Source: Nostoc sp. FACHB-892 (lineage in GTDB: Bacteria > Cyanobacteriota > Cyanobacteriia > Cyanobacteriales > Nostocaceae). Taken from it: DNA of 64,000 nt. The DNA lies in contig NZ_JACJTR010000004.1 of NCBI RefSeq assembly GCF_014698795.1, forward strand, positions 1 to 64,000. The letters are read 5' to 3'. A model generated the notes under the pieces. That model was not told the DNA's origin. It saw nothing but the letters and a program-made list of their open reading frames with translations, and ran no database searches. Positions 55,607-63,845 of this stretch are shown here, piece by piece. The position numbers were made by a program, and so were the translations under genes. Within the stretch, counting starts at the first letter, position 1. Each line of letters opens with the position of its first letter.

Positions 55607-56055
55607 TGCTAATAAATAATAATTTGCACAGACCATTAGAAGTCATATTAGAAATTCCTGTAAAAACATACGACATTGATTTTATGGGAATCGTGAGTAA
55701 TATTGTGTATATCAGATGGCTAGAAGATTTACGTTTAAAGTTTTTAGATGAACACTGGCATCTCAATCAACAAATTGAGCAAGGATATGCACCTGTTCTA
55801 GCTGGAACTGAAATTGAATATAAACGCCCGATAAAGATGATTGATCAAGTAATTGGACGTTTATGGCTGAGTAATTTAGGAAGGCTGAAGTGGACTGTTC
55901 AAGCTGAATTTTTATCTAACAATGAGTTAGCAGCAGTGGCTAGCCAAAAAGGCGCTTTTGTCAGTTTACAAAATAGTCGTCCTATTCCCATTCCAGAGGA
56001 ATTAAAGAATAAGTATTTCGAGGTTCAAAAAGGGAATTTGAAAGACTGTTTATAA
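55606..56055 (+). CDS. hotdog-fold acyl-CoA thioesterase (YbgC/4HBT type)
   Basis: This 149-aa protein has the 4-hydroxybenzoyl-CoA thioesterase signature YDIDFMGIVSNIVYIRWLED, where the Asp is catalytic, followed by the hotdog strands (EIEYKRPIKMIDQVIGRLWL). It would hydrolyse an acyl-CoA or acyl-ACP; the substrate is unknown. It is coupled to tetR. Confidence 0.85.
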   Translation: MLINNNLHRPLEVILEIPVKTYDIDFMGIVSNIVYIRWLEDLRLKFLDEHWHLNQQIEQGYAPVLAGTEIEYKRPIKMIDQVIGRLWLSNLGRLKWTVQAEFLSNNELAAVASQKGAFVSLQNSRPIPIPEELKNKYFEVQKGNLKDCL

Positions 56056-56513
56056 ATTAATATGCTTTGGTTAAAAATTGATCCTCCCTAACCGTCCTTT
56101 TTACCAAGGGAACTAGAGCAAGTCTTTTTAAAGAAATGTTAGGGTTTCCCAACTTGTATTCCTACTTTTAAAGCTTGCTTTAAGCTGCCATATCTTTAAA
56201 AACAGAGGAGCGAGAAAAATTTCTTCTCATCACTCCTCAATAAGCTACTCCTTACACTTGCTTTAAGTACAACAGTTTAGTGCATCAGTAAACCTCTAAC
56301 TAAAGATGCACATTATCCATTAATAAGGAGGTGTTATCTACATGGATACTATGGACATTATGCGTTAGTCAAGCATATTGCTAGTTACTAGCATCATTTT
56401 AATAATTCAGACTAGAGCTTTTCTTAATTAAATGAGGTAAATAAGAGCAAGCTCTCGAAGATCGGGGAGGGGGTAGGGTTCTTGTATTTGACTCAAGCGA
56501 GAACCGCTATAAT
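56056..56513. other. 458-bp gap with an eight-codon ORF
   Basis: At 56325-56333 lies AAGGAGGTG, nearly perfect as a ribosome site, nine bases before ATG 56342 of the ORF MDTMDIMR (stop 56366-56368). This may be a leader peptide or the start of a decayed gene. The rest is AT-rich with a TTTAAAGCTTGCTTTAAGC dyad near 56165. No RNA gene recognised. Confidence 0.45.
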
Positions 56514-57281
56514 TTACTTAGCACCAGTCAATATACTTTCGATATCTGTTAACTGCACCACTCCTGAAAAAGTTGGACTATTAATTACAAAAAAAGGTGT
56601 GCCAGAAACAGCCAATTTCTCAGCCAGTTGAATATCTTTTGTAATTGCGGGAGTAGCACGAGTAAGGTCGCGTTTAAACTTACCCAAATCTAACTTCAAA
56701 TTTTTAGCAATATCTAAATATAACGCCTCACCTAGCTTCTTTTGATTAGTAAATAGCGCATCATGATACTCCCAAAATTTACCTTGCTGATATGCTGCCC
56801 AAGCTGCTGTTGCAGCTGGTAATGCTTCAGCATGAATTGAAGTCAATGGTAAATTCTTATAAACTAATCTTATTTTATCTGGATATTTTGCTAGCAATTC
56901 TTTCAATGTTTTATGCGCCTCAGCACAGTAGGGACATTGAAAATCTGAAAATTCTATTAGCACAGTTTTTGATTGAGCGGAACCTATGGTGGGAGACTCA
57001 CCAATCACTGTTTGAGGATTCGTTTTTAAATCCTGTAAAAATCCTAGTTGTGCTTGCTTAACTTTTTGTTGTTGTTGCTGCTGATAAGTTTGAACAGATT
57101 CAATAATTACCTCTGGATGTTCGCGGATAATTTGTAATACTTGCTGTTCTAACTGCGGATCAATGCGGCTAGCAGCTTGTGCAGGAAATGAACAGGTAAC
57201 AACTAAAAGTAGCAGACCTATTGCTGACCAAATACGCAAATACTGAAATAAGGGACTAAACCAATCAAAGAATATACGCAT
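56514..57281 (-). CDS. DsbA-family thiol oxidoreductase
   Basis: This 255-aa exported protein has a signal peptide cleaved near AQA (about residue 37). A Gln-rich helix region follows, then a thioredoxin domain with the CPYC motif (DFQCPYCAEAH) and the cis-Pro loop GTPFFVI. It probably forms or isomerises disulfides in the periplasm or lumen, and could be DsbA- or DsbG-like. I use ATG 57281; the frame to GTG 57311 adds ten residues. Confidence 0.87.
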   Translation of the reverse strand: MRIFFDWFSPLFQYLRIWSAIGLLLLVVTCSFPAQAASRIDPQLEQQVLQIIREHPEVIIESVQTYQQQQQQKVKQAQLGFLQDLKTNPQTVIGESPTIGSAQSKTVLIEFSDFQCPYCAEAHKTLKELLAKYPDKIRLVYKNLPLTSIHAEALPAATAAWAAYQQGKFWEYHDALFTNQKKLGEALYLDIAKNLKLDLGKFKRDLTRATPAITKDIQLAEKLAVSGTPFFVINSPTFSGVVQLTDIESILTGAK

Positions 57282-57381
57282 ACAAAAACTGATAAATATT
57301 TTTTGTTTCACCCATAGATTTGCAGTCGTTTCGACTTTTAAAATCCCATAATTTAAGCGATGGAAATTCTTTTTTTACTTC

Positions 57382-58263
57382 TTAAACAGAGCCAGCAATC
57401 ATCCCAGCAAGTAAAATAAAACCAATCCACACGTTTTGCCGAAACATCTCACCATAAACAGGATTAGGTAAGTCTTGCTGTCTTAATCGCAGAGACTGCC
57501 AAACCCATCCGATAGTAGCAAATGCAAGGCTAATCCAGAAGGCTAAGTCTAGATGTATCAATACACCTAACCAAGCCAATAACAAGATAGTGCCAGCAAA
57601 GAAAATTCCAATAACTACAGGGGCATAATTCCCAAAAAATAGAGCGCTAGAATTAACACCAATGCGGCGATCGTCTTCCTTGTCGCTCATGGCGTAAACT
57701 GTATCAAAACCCAATGTCCACAGTACAGTCGCGCCCCAAAGTAACCAAGTTGGTTGAGTGATAGTTTGTGTCACTGCACTCCAGCTAATTAACACGCCAA
57801 AACCCCAAGCAATAGAAAGTACCAGTTGCGGTACAGGAAATACCCGCTTTGCACCTGGATAAAGGAGAATTACAGGCACTGCTGCCACACATAACCAGAA
57901 ACTCAGGGGGTTAAGGTAAAAGGCCAGGATGGCTGCACATACTAGCGATACGATCGCAACTACAATCCCAACTTTCACAGACAATGCGCGAGAAGCGAGG
58001 GGGCGATCGCGTGTTCTCTCTACTTCTGGATCAATATTCCGATCCCACAAATCATTGACAACACATCCGGCCGCACTTGTGGCCAAAGTCCCCAATATAA
58101 TCACACCAACCAGAGGTAAAGGCGGTTTCCCAGAAGCTGCCAAAAATACAGCCCAAAGGGCAGGAATCATTAAAATTAACCGTCCTTCTGGTTTATGCCA
58201 GCGCAAAAGCCGGATAATTACAAGCCAAACTGGTTTCTGAGGGTATTCTGGCGTGCCTAACAT
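57382..58263 (-). CDS. UbiA-family prenyltransferase (4-hydroxybenzoate, plastoquinone path)
   Basis: This 293-aa membrane enzyme has nine predicted helices. The two Asp-rich motifs are NDLWDRNIDPEVERTRDRP and DKEDDRRIG. They bind the prenyl diphosphate via Mg. In cyanobacteria this UbiA homologue makes 4-hydroxy-3-solanesylbenzoate for plastoquinone; the product here is assumed to be the same. ATG 58263 is used; TTG 58272 is less likely. It is separated from dsbA by 100 bp. Confidence 0.88.
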   Translation of the reverse strand: MLGTPEYPQKPVWLVIIRLLRWHKPEGRLILMIPALWAVFLAASGKPPLPLVGVIILGTLATSAAGCVVNDLWDRNIDPEVERTRDRPLASRALSVKVGIVVAIVSLVCAAILAFYLNPLSFWLCVAAVPVILLYPGAKRVFPVPQLVLSIAWGFGVLISWSAVTQTITQPTWLLWGATVLWTLGFDTVYAMSDKEDDRRIGVNSSALFFGNYAPVVIGIFFAGTILLLAWLGVLIHLDLAFWISLAFATIGWVWQSLRLRQQDLPNPVYGEMFRQNVWIGFILLAGMIAGSV

Positions 58264-58608
58264 AGAAATCAATGAATAACTTTAGATAGATGTATTCACA
58301 CATCTTTACATCTATAGAATAACGTTATTTGTTATTTGTAAAAGCATAACCTCAAGTGGCAACTTTAAATATCTTTAAGTAGTCACTACGGTTAGAAACA
58401 GTAGGGTGAATATACTTAGCTCTGTTACGCTCAACAAAATATGAACAGTGCTGAGTATGTTTTAATTTACTCAGTGCTGAGTACGGGCTAAACGCCCAGC
58501 TAACGCTAACACTACTCAGTTTGAGCAAGTGTGTTGCAACAAATATCAGTGCCAGCTACCCCGACATACCACCGTTTGCCATCATTTCTTATATAGAGAG
58601 AAAAGTAG
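58264..58608. other. 345-bp gap upstream of ppx
   Basis: This region is shared by the prenyltransferase and ppx promoters. It holds a CTCAGTGCTGAGTA motif and its relatives at 58449-58484, giving an imperfect dyad, and TCTTATATAGAGAG before ppx. No gene is seen. Confidence 0.45.
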
Positions 58609-60261
58609 ATGCAGAATTTAGTTTCGGCTAGCTGGGAGAGTGTTCCAACTCAACCACCTAAGCAACATCGGATTATTGCGGCTATTGACTTGGGAACAAA
58701 TTCTCTACACATGGTAGCAGTCAAGATTGACCCCAGACTACCAGCTTTCAGCATTATCGCTAGGGACAAAGAAACTGTAAGATTAGGCGATCGCAATCTT
58801 ACCACTGGAGAACTTAAACCAGAGATCATTAAAAAGGCGATCGCAGCTTTAGGACGCTTCCAAGAAGTTGCTAAAACTATCAACGCTGAAACAATCATTG
58901 CTGTGGCAACTAGTGCTGTACGGGAAGCCCCCAATGGTAAAGATTTTTTGTACAGGGTAGAAACGGAGTTAGGTTTAAGCGTTGACTTGATTTCTGGTCA
59001 AGAAGAAGCGCGACGAATTTACCTTGGCGTGCTGTCAGGTATGGAATTTCACAACCAGCCCCACATGATTGTTGATATTGGCGGTGGTTCAACAGAGTTA
59101 GTTTTGGGCGATAGTCACCAAGCGCGTACTCTCACCAGTACCAAAGTCGGTGCAGTGCGACTCACTAGCGAGTTAATTACCACCGACCCGATCAGCAACA
59201 CCGAGTTTCTGTATCTGCAATCTTATACGCGCGGTATGTTAGAACGTTCCGTGGATGAGATACTAGGAAACCTGGAGTTTGGCGAATCTCCCCGTTTAGT
59301 GGGTACATCTGGCACGATTGAAACCCTGGCGATGATTCATGCACGAGAAAATTCAAGTGTTATTCCTTCCACTCTCAATGGCTACCAGTTAAGTCTTAAA
59401 GACTTGCAAGAGTTGGTAAACCGCTTGCGGAAACTGAGTAATTTAGAAAGAGCTGCGATTCCTGGTATGCCAGATAAGCGAGCTGAAGTTATACTGGCTG
59501 GCGCAGTTATATTACAGGAAGCAATGACCCTTTTGGGAAGTGAATCGATCACAGTTTGTGAGCGTTCTCTGCGGGAAGGTGTAATTGTGGACTGGATGCT
59601 AACCCACGGTTTAATTGAAGATAAGCTGCGCTATCAAAGTTCAGTTCGGGAACGCAATGTTTTAAAACTCGCGAATAAATACCACATCAACTTAGAATAT
59701 AGCGATCGCGTAGCAAAATTTGCCCAGAGTTTATTTGACCAAACTCAAGGTACGTTACACCACTGGGGATCTGACGAGCGACAACTGTTGTGGGCAGCAG
59801 CAATATTACACAATTGCGGTCATTATGTCAGCCATTCGTCCCACCACAAGCACTCTTACTATCTAATTCGCAATGGTGAATTACTCGGTTATACAGAAAC
59901 CGAGATTGAAATCATCGCCAATTTAGCGCGTTATCATCGCAAATCGCCGCCCAAGAAAAAACATGAAAGTTATCAGAGTTTGCTAACTAAACACCACCGC
60001 CAAATGGTTAGTCAATTGAGTGCAATTTTAAGATTGGCAGTGGCATTAGATAGACGGCAAATTGGTGCGATCGCTCAAGTGCAATGTGAATATTATCCAC
60101 AATTACAGCAGGTAAATCTGCTGGTTTTTCCATCTCAATCTGATGATGACTGTGCTTTAGAACTCTGGAGTTTAGATTACAAAAAAGGAGTATTTGAGGA
60201 AGAATTTGGAGTTAAATTAATAGCGACTTTAGAAAAATCTAGCGTTGCTAACTTCTCCTAA
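58609..60261 (+). CDS. ppx: exopolyphosphatase / pppGpp phosphatase
   Basis: Ppx/GppA releases phosphate from polyphosphate or pppGpp in the cytoplasm. The 550-aa protein has the ASKHA ATPase core: IAAIDLGTNSLHMVAV (phosphate-1), VATSAVREAPNG, and VDIGGGSTELVLG (phosphate-2). A C-terminal HD-like domain (about 340-545: AILHNCGHYVSHSSHHKHSYY) follows. Complete; a hairpin follows. Confidence 0.94.
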   Translation: MQNLVSASWESVPTQPPKQHRIIAAIDLGTNSLHMVAVKIDPRLPAFSIIARDKETVRLGDRNLTTGELKPEIIKKAIAALGRFQEVAKTINAETIIAVATSAVREAPNGKDFLYRVETELGLSVDLISGQEEARRIYLGVLSGMEFHNQPHMIVDIGGGSTELVLGDSHQARTLTSTKVGAVRLTSELITTDPISNTEFLYLQSYTRGMLERSVDEILGNLEFGESPRLVGTSGTIETLAMIHARENSSVIPSTLNGYQLSLKDLQELVNRLRKLSNLERAAIPGMPDKRAEVILAGAVILQEAMTLLGSESITVCERSLREGVIVDWMLTHGLIEDKLRYQSSVRERNVLKLANKYHINLEYSDRVAKFAQSLFDQTQGTLHHWGSDERQLLWAAAILHNCGHYVSHSSHHKHSYYLIRNGELLGYTETEIEIIANLARYHRKSPPKKKHESYQSLLTKHHRQMVSQLSAILRLAVALDRRQIGAIAQVQCEYYPQLQQVNLLVFPSQSDDDCALELWSLDYKKGVFEEEFGVKLIATLEKSSVANFS

Positions 60262-60275
60262 AAACTAGAAAATAG

Positions 60276-60298
60276 GGTGCGTTAATGCTTAACGCACC
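60276..60298 (+). terminator. ppx terminator
   Basis: GGTGCGTTAA-TGC-TTAACGCACC is a perfect 10-bp stem 15 bp after the stop. The U-tract is poor, so termination may be weak. This GTGCGTTA palindrome is a common cyanobacterial repeat type. Confidence 0.55.
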
Positions 60299-60587
60299 TG
60301 CTGAACAAAGTATAAGCGCATATATGTACGTCACTACAAAATATGTTGATAATTTCAAAATTTCAGTTATCTCATATAGTTTTCATCATACTTAAGGATG
60401 AATTGAAAAACTTCCTAAAGAAGTAATTTAAAAACAGAAACTAGAATTATAATTAAGTTTATAGTTAATAGTCTATTTACTGTTGGTTATGTTGCTATTG
60501 GATATCTAAGCTGGGAAAACTTAGATATCCTTATATAAAAAAATATAAAATTTAAAATTTTATTCAAAAGCATACAAAAGAAAATTT
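60299..60587. other. gap with a hairpin (60500-60530)
   Basis: GGATATCTAAG (60500-60510) and CTTAGATATCC (60520-60530) form a perfect 11-bp stem with a nine-base loop in otherwise AT-rich DNA between convergent ppx and the PEP-CTERM gene. It may serve as extra terminator. No gene seen. Confidence 0.45.
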
Positions 60588-60614
60588 GGCTGCATCATCT
60601 CAAACAATGCAGCC
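60588..60614 (-). terminator. terminator of the PEP-CTERM gene
   Basis: GGCTGCAT (60588-60595) and ATGCAGCC (60607-60614) form an 8-bp stem; on the minus strand AAATTTTCTTTT follows. It is 28 bp after the stop. Confidence 0.7.
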
Positions 60615-60641
60615 CAAATAAAACTTTATTCTGAGAGGTAA

Positions 60642-61832
60642 TTATACCTTTGCCTTGCGAAATTCTGCTTGCTTTCTCTTCGCTAGCCAAGCCAGACTAA
60701 CAGCAAGTATACTACCAGCGATCGCACTTGGTTCGGGTACTCTTGTCAGTAAAACGCTACTGGCTGTAAGAGTTATACTGCCTCCTGCTCCTGAATTATT
60801 GTTACTAGCAGCGATTGCACTTGGTTCGTTGGGTACTGCAACTATGAAATCAGTATTAATATTTATGTTACCTCCTAGCCCTGAATTGTTGCTATCAGCA
60901 GCGATCGGGCTTGGTTGGGGCGCTCGTCTTAATAAAAGAAGATCGCTAACATTGAGACTGAGGTTACCTCCTAAACCATTGCTGATTGACCCAGAATTGC
61001 TGTTGAGGGTGGCACCATCTCTTATGGAAAGGGTACTGGTTGTAATAGTTATCTCACCTCCAGCTCCCAAATTATTGCTACCAGCGTTAATTTGCTCAGA
61101 ATTGTTGTTGACGGTGCTGGTGGGAATCGTTACCTGACTACCTGGATCATTCACGGAAATGCTATCGGTAGCTGTTACAGTTAAATTGCCTGCTGCTCCT
61201 GAATTGTTGCCACCACCCTTAATATAGAGCCTACCAGTAGAGATAGTAAAATTGCCGCTAGAGGTAGTTAAATTGCCGCCGATGGTGATGCTATCGAGAG
61301 CCTTGACATTACTATCATCGCTTCCTGTTAGTCCACCATTGATCGCCAAATTCTCGCTGTTGATAGTGCTATTGATAAGTGTTAAGTTACCATCTATATT
61401 CAAATTGCGGCCGCTAATAGTGCTATTGGTAAACGTTAGGTTACTAGAATTGTAAGCGTTGATATCACCAGCGATCGCTAGCCCAGAAAATGTAACATCG
61501 GCAGCGTTAATGTCAAACACGGGGAAGTGATTATTGCCACTGATGGTAAGTAAGTTAGCACCTGGGCCATTAATAGTGAGGTTTTTAGCGATCGCAAGTG
61601 CCCCACTCGTTAGGCTAATTGTACTAGGATGACTTGCCAATAAGAACTCTACCACGTCATTGCTATTTGCAATGTTGATAGTATCTCGCAATGAGCCAAC
61701 GCCACTATCATTGAGATTATTAACCACCAAGGTAGCAGCTTGGGCTGATTCCACTTGCATTATTACCCAGCCCAAAGCAACGGCTGTGGAAATAGCTTGA
61801 GCGACAGCCTTTTTTCTATTGTTTTTTGTCAC
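60642..61832 (-). CDS. PEP-CTERM protein with beta-helix repeats
   Basis: This 396-aa exported protein has a signal peptide (cleavage near AQA, residue 32). A long parallel-beta-helix-like part follows, rich in Asn, Ser, Thr and Gly (repeats like NLTFTNSTISGRNLNIDG). At the C-terminus a sorting signal VPEPSAIAGSILAVSLAW plus KRKQ matches PEP-CTERM proteins, processed by exosortase-like enzymes. Unusually, the PEP-like motif is repeated internally at Ala304 (APQPSPIA) and Val333 (VPNEPSAIA) before the true one at Val365. It is probably surface- or sheath-associated. No exosortase gene is nearby. Confidence 0.8.
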   Translation of the reverse strand: MTKNNRKKAVAQAISTAVALGWVIMQVESAQAATLVVNNLNDSGVGSLRDTINIANSNDVVEFLLASHPSTISLTSGALAIAKNLTINGPGANLLTISGNNHFPVFDINAADVTFSGLAIAGDINAYNSSNLTFTNSTISGRNLNIDGNLTLINSTINSENLAINGGLTGSDDSNVKALDSITIGGNLTTSSGNFTISTGRLYIKGGGNNSGAAGNLTVTATDSISVNDPGSQVTIPTSTVNNNSEQINAGSNNLGAGGEITITTSTLSIRDGATLNSNSGSISNGLGGNLSLNVSDLLLLRRAPQPSPIAADSNNSGLGGNININTDFIVAVPNEPSAIAASNNNSGAGGSITLTASSVLLTRVPEPSAIAGSILAVSLAWLAKRKQAEFRKAKV

Positions 61833-61946
61833 TTAAAACTCCTAGTATTAATTTGTCAAAGAATAAAAAACTTATTTGTACAATTACATAGATACATCAT
61901 AATGTTTAAATTTAATTTGCAAAGCGGGTTTTGATAATTCGCAGAT

Positions 61947-62201
61947 TCAAAACCTAATTGAAGAATTTTCAGAAGTCTTCTTCGGTGTACCATACAAATA
62001 ATAATCGTGTTCGCTAGACCAATCCTGCGGTGCGTCAACAGTTCCCGCGATCGCTTCCAGCACATCCCAAGCATCCCCGGATGATGATTTTTCTTTCAAC
62101 TCTTGAATTGTAATTACATAACGCGTGTTAGGTGCTAAATCTAAAGGGACATCTGAGCGCAAAACACCCCCGTCAAATACAACTGTTACTCTCTTGTTCA
62201 T
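61947..62201 (-). CDS. antitoxin-like small protein
   Basis: This 84-aa protein has the pattern of solitary cyanobacterial antitoxin-like proteins: VTVVFDGGVLRSDVPLDL (a short DUF104-like beta module) and then DAPQDWSSEHDYYLYGTPK. No toxin gene is adjacent, so it may be orphaned; the function is inferred only from form. The start ATG at 62201 is the only sensible one. Confidence 0.6.
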   Translation of the reverse strand: MNKRVTVVFDGGVLRSDVPLDLAPNTRYVITIQELKEKSSSGDAWDVLEAIAGTVDAPQDWSSEHDYYLYGTPKKTSENSSIRF

Positions 62202-62318
62202 AAAAAACCTCTGAAAGTGCAGCAGTTGTGTGAGCTAATCTAAAGTACCCGAAGCTGACCCGATCGCGCTTCCACAATCATGATAATATAGTGCGAAAAT
62301 TGGCAGAAGCAAAATTGT

Positions 62319-62346
62319 ACGTAGGCGTAGCCCATTGTAGAAATCG
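62319..62346. repeat. dispersed repeat, GTAGGCGTAGCCC copy
   Basis: ACGTAGGCGTAGCCCATTGT and AGAAATCG form an inverted copy of the GGGCTACGCCTACGC repeat seen at 27947, 40288, 49270 and 49950. Confidence 0.6.
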
Positions 62347-62457
62347 TTATTTGCGATCGTTTTAGAGGATGCTTTTAGACTGTGGTAGCGATCGCATAAG
62401 CGTTTGCCACAAATAGATAAGTTCTGGTAACGAAACTACTTAATTGATAAGCTTTGC

Positions 62458-62928
62458 TTAAGCATTGTTAATGAGCGCATAAGCGTTGCTATAGATAGAC
62501 AAGCGTTCTGAACGAAACAAGTTGATTGATAAGCTTTGCTTAAGTTGTGGTGACGAAAACATAAGCGTTCTGAACGAACAGACAAACGTTCTGAACGAAA
62601 CAAGTTGTGTTCTGAACGAACAGACAAGTTTTCTGTAACAACGGACAAGCGTTCTGAACGAAACAAGTTGTGTTGTGGACGAACAGACAAGTTTTCTGTA
62701 ACAACGGATAAGCATTCTGAACCAAACAACTTGTGTTGTGGACGATCGCACAAGTTGTGGTGACGAAAACAACTTTATTGTTAACGTTTGCTTCTGTTTT
62801 GGTAACAAATTGTCATCATCCACAGTAGTTGATTCCAGCAGTTGCACCAAGGCGGCGATCGCAATTTCATTGCCAGTGCCGATTTTCCCTAAGCTATGTG
62901 CTGCCCGCGCGCGTACGGGTGAAGTCAT
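62458..62928 (-). pseudogene. HEAT-repeat protein remnant invaded by tandem repeats
   Basis: The first 30 or so codons (ARAAHSLGKIGTGNEIAIAA, LVQLLEST) are a clear HEAT repeat of the kind found in cyanobacterial NACHT/NTPase proteins. After that the frame dissolves into repeat-coded residues (LVCSSTTQLVSFRTLVRCYR). There is no N-terminal part and no start in context, so I regard it as a decayed fragment, not a gene. Confidence 0.5.
62480..62770. repeat. 63-bp tandem repeat with internal 19-23-bp subunits
   Basis: GACAAGTTTTCTGTAACAAC begins at 62623 and again at 62686, exactly 63 bp apart. Each unit contains AAGCGTTCTGAACGAA and CAAGTTGTGTTGTGGACGAA-like subunits; further degenerate units extend to both sides. 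AAGCGTTCTGAACGA occurs at least three times. On the minus strand the period is 21 codons. Confidence 0.7.
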
Positions 62929-62938
62929 GCACAGTAGT

Positions 62939-63028
62939 TTATTGCAGCAGTTGCACTAAGGCGGCGATCGCATTTTCTTTGAGGTCATCTAACAAAATCG
63001 CGTTGTTTCCCAGCAGACTTTGCGGCAT
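62939..63028 (-). pseudogene. second HEAT-repeat fragment
   Basis: This 29-codon frame, MPQSLLGNNAILLDDLKENA then IAALVQLLQ and stop, ends in the same IAALVQLL motif as the larger remnant next to it. It is probably a part of the same decayed gene or an independent copy of one HEAT unit. Confidence 0.5.
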
Positions 63029-63045
63029 TTTGCGTTTAGATATTA

Positions 63046-63641
63046 CTATATCAAACTTAGACATCTGCTACTTCTACGAAGTTCGCTTGAAAGATTTTGT
63101 TCTTGGATTAAAGTAAAATCATGACGTCCGAAAAATCTGAGTGATTCAGGCGTAGGGAACACATAAATTGGTCTAACTCCTCTACGTGCAAGGTTTTGCA
63201 CTAAACAAGACCCCAACCCAAGGCGGCGATAATCCGGTTTAACATATAAAGATTTCAACAACGAATAACTACTTTTCTTAGACTGTATAGCATAAGCTAC
63301 TAAGCGATTATTATGTTCTATTAGTAAAACTATTAAGCTATCTCTTCTATGAAAAATACTTGCAAGTTGCAAAGAGGAAGTTATTAATATTGAACTGCTT
63401 ACTATTAGTGGAATTATTACTAAAGATATCAAAAAATCCTGAAAACTAATAGAACAATTCCCGATAATAATACATATAGCAGAAAGGAGTAAAAAATACT
63501 CGTTATTAAAAGTATAACAAAAATAATTAAGCTTTTTAAGCTACTAAAACTCATTAGAATAATTTGATATATTGCTGGAATGTCAATATTACGCGCTTGG
63601 CGAATAGTATAATCCGGTGGCAAAGATGAAGCTCTAGTCAT
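63046..63641 (-). pseudogene. GNAT acetyltransferase split by a frameshift
   Basis: Two frames together make one GNAT protein. The first 70 residues (63641-63429, MTRASSLPPDYTIRQARNID, then a hydrophobic segment) end at a TGA. The remaining 128 residues (63432-63046) are in the next frame and carry the acetyl-CoA motif VKPDYRRLGLGSCLVQNL. The junction is a run of six T residues on the coding strand; one more T would join them. It contains two hydrophobic helices inserted in the GNAT fold. Sequencing error, a true mutation or programmed slippage are all possible. Confidence 0.65.
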
Positions 63642-63726
63642 TTATTTAGTCTCTGCTTTTGATTATGCCAACCTAAATCCATTACTAATCTTAAAATCAT
63701 CGCGTAAGCACCCCAAATTTTGATTT

Positions 63727-63845
63727 AACATGAGTTCGACGGAACTAAAAAACGGCACAAGGCAGTGTAGGCAAATTTTTTGGTTAAATGTCAATCGAGT
63801 TTATCACCAAGCTTTTTGCCTTTTTATAATCGTCGAACTCACGTT
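63727..63845. mobile_element. 119-bp MITE-like element
   Basis: AACATGAGTTCGACG (63727-63741) and CGTCGAACTCACGTT (63831-63845) are inverted ends with one mismatch in 15; the core TGAGTTCGACG is exact. The interior (AACGGCACAAGGCAGT and T-rich parts) encodes nothing. Its right end overlaps the stop codon of the response-regulator gene by one base. Confidence 0.6.

Noticed and set aside
62436-62753. 105-codon ORF in the tandem repeat
   Set aside because: All frames are kept open by the repeat; no independent evidence of a protein.
62480-62770. Possible CRISPR array
   Set aside because: The repeats are 63-bp tandem units with no unique spacers of regular size, and no cas genes are present.
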